The notes beneath the pieces were generated by a model, which worked only from the letters and a program-made list of their open reading frames with translations, was not told the origin of the DNA and ran no database searches. From positions 24,287,737 through 24,351,736 of the forward strand of contig CM055200.1 in the NCBI GenBank assembly GCA_029224185.1: DNA of 64,000 nt, read 5' to 3'. This DNA comes from Karalla daura (lineage: Eukaryota; Chordata; Actinopteri; Chaetodontiformes; Leiognathidae). The translations under genes were made by a program, and so were the position numbers. Positions 42,617 through 56,579 of this stretch are shown here, one piece after another. The first letter of the stretch is position 1. Each line of letters opens with the position of its first letter.

Positions 42617-42935
42617 GTATAGACCCTTTTACAACCGACGTCATCAAGAAGCTGCGAGCGCATAGTGGCAACAGGAGTGTCGTTGTTCCCCATTCACTTT
42701 GAATGAGAAAGACAAAAGCATTGAGGGAGAAGCTGAGATAGCAAAACGTTTCCTCCATTAAAATGTCTGGTTGCTGTGTCTACAGGTGTCAGAACCAATA
42801 CTCTACCGGCAGAGTAAAGTTTTGTAGGACTCTGAGAGGATCACACCCGTTCTGAAGGCGTTAAACATGTTGACTGGAATCACAAAGTCATCAGAAATGC
42901 TGCGTCTGTAGCGCCCACGTCATATCTGTTAAGAT
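42617..42935 (+). mobile_element. THAP-domain transposon relic (copy E)
   Basis: Upstream part (about 42655-42770) matches 55405-55515 and the complement of 46060-46200. From ATG 42763 one frame reads MSGCCVYRCQNQYSTGRV, then HPF, a stop, RR, a stop, TC, a stop, LESQ, and then CCVCSAHVIS. The spacing of C-x3-C and the final C-x2-H (CSAH) is that of a THAP zinc finger. Three in-frame stops show it is dead. THAP-type fingers occur in P-element and Kolobok transposases. Confidence 0.75.
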
Positions 42936-42949
42936 AATCTGTTACTGTG

Positions 42950-45850
42950 TGCCACAGTCCATGGTCCAGAGTCTCTGTGTCCATGGTCCAGAGTCTCTGT
43001 GTCCATGGTCCAGAGTGTCTCTGTGTCCATGGTCCGGTCTCTCTGTGTCCATGGTCCAGTCTCTCTGTGTCCATGGTCCAGAGTCTCTCTGTGTCCATGG
43101 TCCAGTCTCTCTGTGTCCATGGTCCAGAGTCTCTGTGTCCATGGTCCAGTCTCTCTGTGTCCATGGTCCAGTCTCTGTGTCCATGGTCCAGAGTCTCTGT
43201 GTCCATGGTCCAGAGTCTCTGTGTCCATGGTCCAGAGTCTCTGTGTCCATGGTCCGGTCTCTCTGTGTCCATGGTCCAGTCTCTCTGTGTCCATGGTCCA
43301 GAGTCTCTCTGTGTCCATGGTCCAGTCTCTCTGTGTCCATGGTCCAGAGTCTCTGTGTCCATGGTCCAGTCTCTCTGTGTCCATGGTCCAGAGTCTCTGT
43401 GTCCATGGTCCAGTCTCTCTGTGTCCATGGTCCAGAGTCTCTGTGTCCATGGTCCAGTCTCTCTGTGTCCATGGTCCAGAGTGTCTCTGTGTCCATGGTC
43501 CAGAGTCTCTGTGTCCATGGTCCAGAGTGTCTCTGTGTCCATGGTCCAGAGTCTCTCTGTGTCCATGGTCCAGTCTCTCTGTGTCCATGCTCCAGAGTGT
43601 CTCTGTGTCCATGGTCCAGTCTCTCTGTGTCCATGCTCCAGAGTGTCTCTGTGTCCATGGTCCAGAGTCTCTCTGTGTCCATGGTCCAGTCTCTCTGTGT
43701 CCATAGTCCAGAGTGTCTCTGTGTCCATGGTCCAGAGTCTCTCTGTGTCCATAGTCCAGTCTCTCTGTGTCCATGCTCCAGAGTGTCTCTGTGTCCATAG
43801 TCCAGTCTCTCTGTGTCCATGCTCCAGAGTGTCTCTGTGTCCATAGTCCAGAGTGTCTCTGTGTCCATAGTGTCCATAGTCCAGAGTGTCTCTGTGTCCA
43901 TAGTCCAGTGTCTCTCTGTGTCCATGGTCCAGTGTCTCTCTGTGTCCATGGTCCAGAGTGTCTCTGTGTCCATGGTCCAGTGTCTCTCTGTGTCCATGGT
44001 CCAGAGTGTCTCTGTGTCCATGGTCCAGTGTATCTCTGTGTCCATGGTCCTGAGTCTCTCTGTGTCCATGGTCCAGAGTGTCTCTGTGTCCATGGTCCAG
44101 TGTCTCTCTGTGTCCATGGTCCAGTGTCTCTCTGTGTCCATGGTCCAGTCTCTGTGTCCATGCTCCAGAGTGTCTCTGTGTCCATAGTCCAGAGTGTCTC
44201 TGTGTCCATGGTCCAGAGTCTCTGTGTCCATGGTCCAGAGTGTCTCTGTGTCCACGGTCCAGAGTCTCTCTGTGTCCATGCTCCAGTCTCTGGAGCATGG
44301 ACACAGAGTGTCTCTGTGTCCATGGTCCAGTCTCTCTGTGTCCATAGTCCAGAGTGTCTCTGTGTCCATGGTCCAGAGTGTCTCTGTGTCCATGGTCCAG
44401 TCTCTCTGTGTCCATAGTCCAGAGTGTCTCTGTGTCCATAGTCCAGAGTGTCTCTGTGTCCATGGCCCAGAGTGTCTCTGTGTCCATGGTCCAGAGTGTC
44501 TCTGTGTCCATGCTCCAGAGTGTCTCTGTGTCCATGCTCCAGTCTCTCTGTGTCCATAGTCCAGAGTGTCTCTGTGTCCATGGTCCAGAGTGTCACTGTG
44601 TCCATGGTCCAGAGTGTCTCTGTGTCCATGGTCCAGAGTGTCTCTGTGTCAATGGTCCAGTCTCTCTGTGTCCATAGTCCAGAGTGTCTCTGTGTCCATG
44701 GTCCAGAGTCTCTCTGTGTCCATGGTCCAGTCTCTCTGTGTCCATGCTCCAGAGTGTCTCTGTGTTCATGCTCCAGAGTGTCTCTGTGTCCATGGCCCAG
44801 AGTGTCTCTGTGTCCAGGGTCCAGAGTGTCTCTGTGTCCATGGTCCAGAGTGTCTCTGTGTCCATGGCCCAGAGTGTCTCTGTGTCCACGGTCCAGAGTG
44901 TCTCTGTGTCCATGGTCCAGAGTGTCACTGTGTCCATGGTCCAGAGTGTCTCTGTGTCCACGGTCCAGAGTGTCTCTGTGTCAATGGTCCAGTCTCTCTG
45001 TGTCCATGGTCCGGAGTGTCTCTATGTCCATGGCCCAGAGTGTCACTGTGTCCATGGTCCAGAGTGTCTCTGTGTCCATGGTCCAGAGTGTCTCTGTGTC
45101 AATGGTCCAGTCTCTCTGTGTCCAGAGTCTCTCTGTGTCCATGGTCCAGAGTCTCTCTGTGTCCATGGTCCAGTCTCTCTGTGTCCATGCTCCAGAGTGT
45201 CTCTGTGTTCATGCTCCAGAGTGTCTCTGTGTCCATGGCCCAGAGTGTCTCTGTGTCCAGGGTCCAGAGTGTCTCTGTGTCCATGGTCCAGAGTGTCTCT
45301 GTGTCCATGGCCCAGAGTGTCTCTGTGTCCACGGTCCAGAGTGTCTCTGTGTCCATGGTCCAGAGTGTCACTGTGTCCATGGTCCAGAGTGTCTCTGTGT
45401 CCACGGTCCAGAGTGTCTCTGTGTCAATGGTCCAGTCTCTCTGTGTCCATGGTCCAGAGTGTCTCTATGTCCATGGCCCAGAGTCTCTCTGTGTCCATGG
45501 TCCAGTGTCTCTCTGTGTCCATGGTCCAGAGTGTCTCTGTGTCCATGGTCCAGTGTCTCTCTGTGTCCATGGTCCAGAGTGTTTCTGTGTCCATGGTCCA
45601 GTGTATCTCTGTGTCCATGGTCCAGAGTCTCTGTGTCCATAGTCCAGAGTGTCTCTGTGTCCATGGTCCAGTGTCTCTCTGTGTCCATGGTCCAGAGTGT
45701 CTCTGTGTCCATGGTCCAGAGTCTCTCTGTGTCCATGGTCCAGAGTGTCTCTGTGTCCATGGTCCAGAGTGTCTCTGTGTCCATGGTCCAGAGTGTCTCT
45801 GTGTCCATGGTCCAGAGTGTCTCTGTGTCCATGGTCCAGAGTGTCTGTGT
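42950..45850 (+). repeat. 2.9-kb minisatellite, 20/22/24-bp units
   Basis: Array of CTCTGTGTCCATGGTCCAGA with TC, GTCT or GTGTCT spacers, in the first tjap1 intron. Variants (CATGCTCC, CATAGTCC, CATGGCCC, CACGGTCC, TCAATGG) allow sub-blocks to be followed. Long open frames on both strands are a by-product of the unit. Confidence 0.98.
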
Positions 45851-46024
45851 CCCTGCCCTGAGTCTCTGTACCCCCAGCAGCTCCAGCCTCTGACTGTCTC
45901 ACCCCCCCATGCTGCGCTGTCCCCCAGCTCCACTCCACCGCTGAGTGAAACAAGCATAATTCATCTTTGCTCAACAACTCTTGAGTTGGGAGAACTTTAA
46001 AGACAGAATTCAGAATCTGTCATG

Positions 46025-46400
46025 GTATCTGATGTTCTGTACATGACCACTTCCGGTAGAATATCGATTCTGACAACCGTGAAATCAACAAGACATTTTG
46101 ATGCTCGAAACGTTTTGTTAGCTCAACCTTTCTCCTACTTTCCTGTCTGTCTCATTCAGAATGAATGGGAAACAACGCCACTTCTGTTGCCATGACGCCC
46201 GAGCATACTTCATTGTATACAAACAGTGAAAGGATCTACAGGAGTTGGGTAGGGCGCCACTCCTCTGTAAAGTGGACACCCGTGGTACTGCAACAGAAAA
46301 TCCCCTGCGGCCCACAGAGCATTTTCCCTTTATATGGTAACAGTAACAGAGATGTAACAGTGTTGACTGGATGCCTCCAGTTGTAAACAGCTAATTACCA
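46025..46400 (-). mobile_element. THAP-family repeat copy C, minus strand
   Basis: Read on the minus strand from about 46400: a 160-bp module nearly identical to copy B, then a segment shared with copies D and E, then ATG at about 46103 reading MSC, a stop, FHGCQNRYSTGSGH. That is the same amino end as the THAP relic at 42763. It joins the 5' module and the THAP frame in one copy. Confidence 0.75.
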
Positions 46401-46601
46401 GTCTGTTTTTTTTTTAATGGGTTAGGGTTAGGCACGTGTGTGTGTGCACATGCACACACGCACACACATGTGTGTGCGTGCGTGTGTGTTAGCATGTTAG
46501 CTTGTTAGCTCTGTGCCAGGCTGGTGTTGGACTCACTCAGATCAATGGAGCTGCACTTCCTGTTCTGGAAACAACTGAGATCAATTCGTTGCCTGCGGTG
46601 T

Positions 46602-46604
<3 letters not shown>

Positions 46605-46663
<59 letters not shown>

Positions 46664-46855
46664 CACACACACACACACCCCCACACTCACACTCTCTCAC
46701 TCTCTCACACACACACATATATACATGTATACAGAGTGAGTGTTTGAACATGACATCGTAAGGATAAGTTGCAACATGCCAGCGCACTGTGATCACTTCT
46801 GACCTTTAACCTGCTTGTTATCACTGAGCACAAGTGATTGTTCATCTTGTACACA

Positions 46856-46910
<55 letters not shown>
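46605..46910. repeat. (CA)n microsatellites near the tjap1 coding start
   Basis: CA tracts at about 46603-46656 and 46857-46910, inside the first tjap1 intron. Confidence 0.95.
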
Positions 46911-46913
<3 letters not shown>

Positions 46914-47128
46914 CATGTGTGACGTAGATGAGGGGCAACCGAGCATTGATCTGCATAGAGAGCAAGAGACAGAGCAGTCGAGGTTCAGCTGCAGAGCGAG
47001 GAGGTCGCTGCTCTCTGCTCTTTTTGGTTTTTGGTGTCTCCTCCTCTTCCTCCTCCTCCTCCTCTTCATCCTGTTCTTCATCCTCTTCCTCTTCCTGCAG
47101 GACTGACAGTGCAGCAGGGAGCAGCAGG

Positions 47129-49682
47129 ATGACGAGCGCCGCCCCAGCCAGGAAGCCCTACCGTAAGGCGCCTCCGCAGCACCGGGAGACACGTCCCAGC
47201 CTGCCGGTGGCCCCGCCCCCTTTAGCCCCACAGCATGAGCTCAGCCAGGTAAACCCCGCCCCCCTGCACACACACCCTGCCCCCTCTGTCCTCACACACA
47301 CCGCCCTGCCATACGACAGCGAGGACATGTCCAGCCTGTCCAGCTCAGAGCCCCGGCCTCCTCCGGCCCCTCCCCTCAGCAGCCCTGCCCCCCGACACCC
47401 CCGCAGCGAACGTGGCCACGCCCCCCCCCGGAGGTTCTCGCCATCCAGTGCTGCCCATAGCCGCATGCATGCTGCACCCCCCCGCAGCATTCTGAAGCAA
47501 CCGCGCTGCGACGCCATCAGGAAGTCGAAGTCAGTGGAGTTACTGGACACCAGCAGGGGGCGGGGCCACACCTCCCGTCACCCCCCATCCCGGTCGCTGG
47601 ACCGCGCCCTGCAGCGTCCAGCCGCACCGCGCCGTGCGTCAGACCCCCCCTCTCCCACCACCACTGGGGGCTGGAACTGGAAACTGCAGGTTCTGGAAGA
47701 GAAGGTTCGATTCTCCAATTTCCTGGATGAGATCACATGTCGGGTCATGAGCCCCGCCCACCTCTCACTGCTGGGGAGGGCGCCACCCCGCCGGGCAGCA
47801 AGTCCCGCCCACCAGCGCCACCGCCCCAGCCACAGGAAGCAGCAGGTCAACCGCAAGCAGCGCTGGGACGCATGGGTAGCATCGGTCCAGAGGCCCAACA
47901 GCTTGACACGCCCCTTGAAAGAAGAGGGGGCGGAGCCAGAGACCAGAGACACCCTCATAGAGGTGGAGCCTCAGGAGGAGGTGGAGGGGGAGAACAGAGG
48001 AGCGAACAAGGAGGAGAAGAGAGAGAGATACAGACACAGACGTCTGCTGCCTAGTCAGACCCATGCCCAGGTACGCACGGGGGGAGGCCCCGCCCACCCA
48101 TCCCATAACTTAACCAGTGCTCCTCCCCCCTCCTCCCTGCTCCTTCCCGCTCTTCCCCCTTTCTCCATGCTTCTCCCTGTTCCTCCTGCTCGTCACTGGC
48201 TCCACATGTCACTTCAATCAAACCTTATCTAGAACTCAAGCCCCTCCCACCAGACTGTCCTCCCCCACACTCCCTCTGTTAGTGACATCATCACTGTCTC
48301 ACCTGGAGATCCAGCTTCAGGTGAACTGACCAGTCTGAGCCAGAGCCACATTAGAGGTAGAAACACACACACACACACCCACACACAGACACAGACACAC
48401 ACACACACACACACCTGGACGTCACACAACCTCCAGGGGAGACAGAGACAGCTGCTGTCACTGAGCATGTGATGATGTCACTGAGCTCATGATGATGTCA
48501 CAGAGGCTGGCAGGATGTTCGGAGGTCACTCAGGTCTGTTGAGACCTGCTCCTGGATTGCAGCATTCTTGGTTTCACTTGCACAGGTGGAAACACAGAGA
48601 GCAGAACTCCAGACACTTCACCTGGACCTCCTGATCTGGACTGGACCAGGTCATTGATGTTGAGTCCAGATCTGTTGAACGGCATGTTTTGGATGTGATC
48701 CATGAGGTCATCTGTCGTCTGACTGGCCAAGGCAGCAGCAATGGGCATGGCCTGCACAAAACCTCCCACAATGCATCGGTCCATTGGGATCGACCTGCAG
48801 CCGCCGGCAGCAGCCACTGATCGATCACTCTCTATAGACGATCGATCGGTGGAGCAGCTGCAGCTACAGCTGCAGCTTTGGCCCATATGTGTCAGATCAA
48901 TGACCTGATCGATCAGCTGTTTGATCACCTGTTCAACTCCTCTTCCTCTTCCTGTTTCTGACCCAGAACTGTTTCTGTTTTCCTACAGAAAATTAAGATC
49001 AAAGTTATTCATCCGTTTCTCGTTCTTAAATAAATCATTTTCCAGCTGTGAGATGTTTCTGAACTGAAGAACAATATGAGACAGTTAAGCTCTGGTTCTG
49101 ACTGGTTCTGGTTCTGACTCTGATTCTCTGTTTTAGGAGCCACTATCGGACTCGGACCGGATCAGGTGAGACTGTGGTTCTGACCTGGAACCTTCTCTGA
49201 ACCAGGGATATAATGAATGAGTAAAAGCCTTTGAGCTGCAGCTGATCATCATTGACAGTTTATATTATTTACATTATGTTACTTATATTAGTTTATAAGA
49301 TCTAATTTATAGTCCATAGTCCAGTCAGTACCTGATGATGATTACTGATGGTGTCCCATGGTTCCCAGGATCCTCCAGCAACAGAACGAGGACCTGCAGC
49401 GCCGCCTGCAGCTCTCCACACACAGGATGGATGCCATGGAGGCGGAGCTAGACGGCAGCCGCCATTACATGGAGGCGGAGCTTAGCCGCACCAGAGATGA
49501 CCTGGACAAGATGAGGGACAAGTTCCGCAGGTGAGGTTATGCATGTTAAGGAAGTCACCAGAAAAGAGGTGGCATGACCTAATCTGTGTCTTTGTGTCTG
49601 TGTCCCCCAGACTGCAGAACAGCTACACAGCATCTCAGAGAGCCAATCAGGACCTGGAGGAAAAGCTTCACGCTCTGGTAAC

Positions 49683-49733
<51 letters not shown>

Positions 49734-51464
49734 TGGATGTGCTGGGGATGAGAGGAGTTGATTCACGGCAGAGTGGTTGCTATGGGTGATACAACTGGAG
49801 GTCAAAGGTCAGTTGACAGTTCAACAGGATGAAGTCACACCCTGTCTCCTCCTGTGGTTCTTCATCATCCTCTCTCTCTGTTTCCTCTCATGCTGCTCTG
49901 TGACGGACTCTTCATCACTTTCATCACCTTCATCTTCATCTACACCACCTCCTTGTCAGGCTGCCGTCAGTCAGACTTGGGTTCATGCAGTTGCGTTTCA
50001 TTCTTTCTGTTCATGCTTCTCTTCTTCGCTGGTGTTTGTAGTTTCCACATGTTCATACAGCAACACGTTACCTAGAGATCAGACTGTGTGTGTGTGTGCG
50101 CGTGTGTTGTGTGTAACAGGCTGTAACTGGTTGCCTTAGAGACAGTGAGTGACTGATTGCTGATCGATTGATTCAGTGTTCTGATCAGATCGTATTGATT
50201 CTGTGGCTGCAGCAGCTTTAGCCTCCCATGATACACCAGTTGATCACGTGATCCATGTGATCTGATAGAAGGTATCTCCTGTGTGCTGTGTGCAGCTAAC
50301 GATGCACTTCCTCCACAGCTGCGGAAGGTGGAGCGAGACAAGAAGACAATGGATCAGGAGATCGTGGAGCTGACCAACAAGCTGCTGGAGGCCAAGAACA
50401 CCATCGACCACCTGGAGGAGCTCAATGTGAGACACACACACACACACCATGCAGGCAGTACAAATAATAACTAATTAGTGATCCTGACTGACTGTGTCTG
50501 TGTGTCCTCAGGAGCGTTACAGACAGGACTGTAACTTGGCCGTGCAGCTGCTCAAATGCAACAAGTCACATTTCAGGAACCACAAGTTTGCTGATGTAAG
50601 TGACTGTGTGTGTGTGTGTGTGTGTTGATGGTTGCATTGGGTTAGGGTTAGAGTTAAAGAGACTCTGGAAAATGTGTTGCCTGTGATCTGACATGCTTTC
50701 TGGAAACACTGTGTGTCTAGCTGCCCTATGAGCTACAGGACATGCTGAACAAACACATGCAGCGCAACCTGCCTGACAGAGGCTCCGCCCCCCAGGATGG
50801 AGGACCAACCCCCCAGGACCCAGACACGCTCAGTCTGACTCCGGCTGACGTAGTTCCGACCTCAGTCATCGCACGCGTTCTGGAGAAGCCCGAGCCGCTG
50901 CTGCTGAACTCGGCCCAGTCGAGCAGCGCGGGGCGCCCCCCAGTGGCCGAGGACGTCTTTGTGCATGTGGACATGACAGCGCTAGAGGGGGGGAGCCATG
51001 AGGCGCAGCAGAACGGGTCCTGTCGCAGTCAGAGTAGCATGGAGTTGCAGCCCAGTGAGGAACCTGGTGCTGGTGCCTGCTTTGAGAAGCTGAACCCGTA
51101 CCCCCCTCCACCCCCTCCCCACGCCCCCCACCCTCTGTATCTGGGACGCAAGGTCATTGAGTTCTCCTCTGACGACAAAGTCAAGATCCCCAAGAACTCC
51201 CCGCTGCCCAACTGCACCTACGCCACACGCCAGGCCATCTCCCTCAGCCTGGTGCAGAGCGATGAGGAGCGCCCCCCCCCTGGCAGCCCGGCCCCCCCCA
51301 CACCCAGCCCCGCTGCCTCACAGACCTCAGGGGCCACGCTGCAGCACAGACCGCTGTCCCTGCACGACACCAGTGAACCACTGTCCAGCCAGTCCAGCCC
51401 CTTCAGCAGCCCCCCCCAGGTACACACACACACACACACACACACATCCAGTTAACCGCCCTAG

Positions 51465-51512
<48 letters not shown>

Positions 51513-51572
51513 CCAGTTAACTGCCCTAGGTACACACACCACAGACACGCACTTGCTCTCTCTGGTGCTTCT

Positions 51573-51616
<44 letters not shown>

Positions 51617-52292
51617 AGTGTGTGTGTCAGTGTGTGTCAGCTGGTCTAACAGGCTCCTCCCTCTCCAGGCTCCCAGTGTGCTGGCTAGCTCCGGTAGCTC
51701 AGAGGAGGATCTCCTCTCAAACTGGCAGCGTCTGTTTGTGGAGAAGGTCGCTCCATCCGGTGATGTTGGTCACCGCACCTCCTTCAGCAGCCTCACAGCG
51801 CAGGAGCTGCAGCGCCGCCGGGCGCCTTCGGGGGGCGCCGCCCCCGCAGAGCAGCGGGCGGCTTACTCAGATGGTGAGGAGGGCTCCTCGGCACGTAGCT
51901 GGACACCAAGCCGCGGCTCCAGCCTTGACACCGACACTGACACGGAGGCACGGCACGGCCAGAGGGGGCGCTACAGTGGTGCAGGGGGCGAGGAGGGGGC
52001 GGAGCTATTGCTGCAGCTGGATGACCAGAACATGGAGAGGACGGCCAGCAGCACAGATCACGTCCACAGGGAGGAGGTGGAGGAGGTGGAGGAGGAGGAG
52101 AGGGACATCCTCCCTCAAAACCTGCCCGTCATCTCCCCCCGGCTGCTGGACTTTGACTCCGCCCCCTCCCTCCACGTCGATGCAGCCACGCCCTCACGGC
52201 CGCAGCGCAGCCCAAAGCGAATGGGCGTCCACCACTTGCACCGCAAGGACAGCCTGACCCGGGCCCAGGAGCAGGGCACGCTGCTGGACTGA
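47129..52292 (+). CDS. tjap1: Tight junction-associated protein 1
   Basis: Eight coding exons in the mammal-like form: 47129-47248, 49137-49165, 49369-49530, 49611-49677, 50319-50426, 50512-50595, 50721-51419, 51669-52292. They total 1893 nt (630 aa; human about 557). Start MTSAAPARKPYRKAPPQHRE is nearly identical to human. Exon 2 (EPLSDSDRIR) opens a long coiled coil (exons 2-6, ending LLKCNKSHFRNHKFAD). Exons 7-8 carry PTSVIARVLEKPEPLLLNSA, AEDVFVHVDM, FEKLNPYP, SPLPNCTYATRQAISLSL and the end block RSPKRMGVHHLHRKDSLT. TJAP1 is a Golgi and tight-junction-associated coiled-coil protein known to bind DLG1. The first coding exon can also run on, open, to a second donor at 48070 (see separate entry). 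Intron 7 (51420-51668) has AC at its start and GT near its end. Confidence 0.95.
47249..48070 (+). other. Open extension of tjap1 coding exon 1 to a second donor
   Basis: Past the mammal-like donor (CAG|GTAAAC, after 47248) the tjap1 frame stays open for 274 codons and ends at another donor (CAG|GTACGC, after 48070) in the same phase 0. The encoded segment is rich in Pro, Arg and Ser, with RSILKQPRCDAIRKSKSVEL and a helix-like stretch (LQVLEEKVRFSNFLDEITCR). I do not recognise the family. It could be an alternative exon giving a protein of about 904 aa, or an intron that is open because it is GC-rich. Confidence 0.45.
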
Positions 52293-54985
<2,693 letters not shown>

Positions 54986-54989
54986 CCTC

Positions 54990-55520
54990 ATGGACCCTGA
55001 GAGCGTGTGCAATAGAGTCACACCCATCAGCAACACGGGATCATTCCCGTGTTCATCACTAGAACCAGTCCGTGTTGGGGAGGAATCGCTGCCAGACCAC
55101 ACGCATGCTGTGAGAGAGCATGTGACCTGCTGGGACGTCACGCTGTGCTGGGGAACTGTTCACTGGCTCTTCTGGCCTTTAACATTTTTTTGATACATGA
55201 AACATCCATGGATTAAAAATATGCACTACAAAGATCAGTAATGATCTATGTCTGCAACTGAGGACGTCCTGTCAACAGTTATACAGCTGTCTCTTTTACT
55301 ATTGCCATCTATGGGCAAAATGCTTTTTGGGCCCAGTGGGATTTCTGTTGCAATACCAGGGTTGGCCTGATGTATGCGTGCTAATGTATGATGTATGTGT
55401 GGGCATTGTAGCAACAGAACTGCCGTTGTTCCTATTCATCCTGAATGAGACAGACAAAAAGGTAAGAGCAAAGTTGAGCTAGCAAAACGTATCCAGCATC
55501 AAAATGTCTAGTTGCTGATT
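54990..55520 (+). mobile_element. THAP-family repeat copy D
   Basis: Contains the GAGCGTGTGCAATAGAGTCA word also seen in copy B, the 55233-55366 module shared with copy A, and 55405-55515 shared with copies C and E. It ends with ATGTCTAGTTGCTGA at 55504, the decayed start of the same THAP frame (Met-Ser-Ser-Cys-stop). An AT-rich 70-bp stretch separates the modules. Confidence 0.7.
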
Positions 55521-55794
55521 TTATGGTTGACCAAATCGCAATTTTTGGCACGAGGCCCCTTTTGTCTTTTTTGCATAGGGTCCCATTTTGGTCAGGATCG
55601 GCGCTGCTTCATTTATTTGTTTCTAATCATCTGTGTTCCATCATCTGTCAGAGCCAGATCAGGAACATTTCATTTCTTCTTCTTTTCTGTGATTTAACTG
55701 GTTGATTCAGTCTCCAGATCTGGCAACCAGTCAGCAGATTCCACCTTTTGAACAAACACACACAATTCCTGTGGCCATGTAACCCTTTTAGTGT

Positions 55795-55800
55795 TTTATT
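55795..55800 (-). promoter_or_regulatory. dnph1 poly(A) signal
   Basis: AATAAA on the minus strand, only 17 nt beyond the dnph1 stop codon, implying a very short 3' UTR if used. Confidence 0.5.
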
Positions 55801-55817
55801 CAGACTGAACAATGACA

Positions 55818-56579
55818 TCATTGGGTGACATCATCAGGTCTCAGGCTGCTGAAGAACTCCTCCAGAATCTTCTCCAGATCATCTTCTCTGTAATCTCTGA
55901 CCAGGAACAGATGCCCGTCTGCTGCTCCCCGGATCATGGCTGACAGACCTGGGCGGGGGGGCATGTGTGGAGACTGATCAGTGCACGTGGTGGGAGAGAG
56001 GATGATCACAAAGCTCTCAGCTCTGATGAAATCAGGTTACAAAACAGGAAGTGTCTTACGTCTTCCTGTCGTCGGGCGGAACAGACACAGCGTCTTCTTC
56101 TTCAGGTTGACTACGCGGCCCAGCTCGTATCCCACCCCCAGAGACGGCTGGGTCACCTCGGCAACCACCACTACAACACAGAGGTTAAATGTCACACATG
56201 CAGAGGTCTCTCTCTCACACACATGCACACACAGGTCAGACAGAGGTAAAGAACAGGAAGTGATGTCACCATCAGACTGCTGCAGCCAGCTCAGGTCCCG
56301 GTCGTGGATTCCTCGGTCATCGAGAATGTCTTCACCTGACGACCAATCAGAGGAGAGCACCTGCATTATCCATTTCCTGTCATCTGTGTGCATCTCAGTG
56401 TCTGTATGTGTGTGTGTGTGTGTGTGTGACAAAGACCTCTGACCTTTGTCGTTCAGCTGCTCGTTGCTCACGTGCTCTGTTAGGACAGTTCCGTATTTCT
56501 TTAGTTTTGTTACGATTTTCCGGTACAGCTCTACGTCATCTCTGCCGCCGCGAATACTGCCGCAGAAGTACACCTTCAT
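55818..56579 (-). CDS. dnph1: 2'-deoxynucleoside 5'-phosphate N-hydrolase 1
   Basis: Four coding exons on the minus strand: 56579-56444, 56335-56270, 56170-56060, 55948-55818. From MKVYFCGSIRGG this gives 147 aa. In-frame upstream ATGs at 56657 (173 aa, close to the human 174) and 56780 (214 aa) are possible starts; I chose the one that begins the conserved fold. The enzyme removes the base from deoxynucleoside 5'-monophosphates, with hydroxymethyl-dUMP a known substrate (nucleotide-pool sanitation), in nucleus and cytoplasm. Visible conserved parts are YFCGSIRGGRDD, VLTEHVSNEQL, WLQQSD, VAEVTQPSLGVGYELGR (carrying the catalytic Glu of the family in GYELG) and SAMIRGAADG. Convergent with tjap1. 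Confidence 0.93.

Noticed and set aside
42880..46000. Very long open frames on both strands (up to about 560 codons)
   Set aside because: They follow from a stop-free 20-24-bp tandem unit read in several frames on both strands. No splice sites or non-repeat protein sequence are associated.
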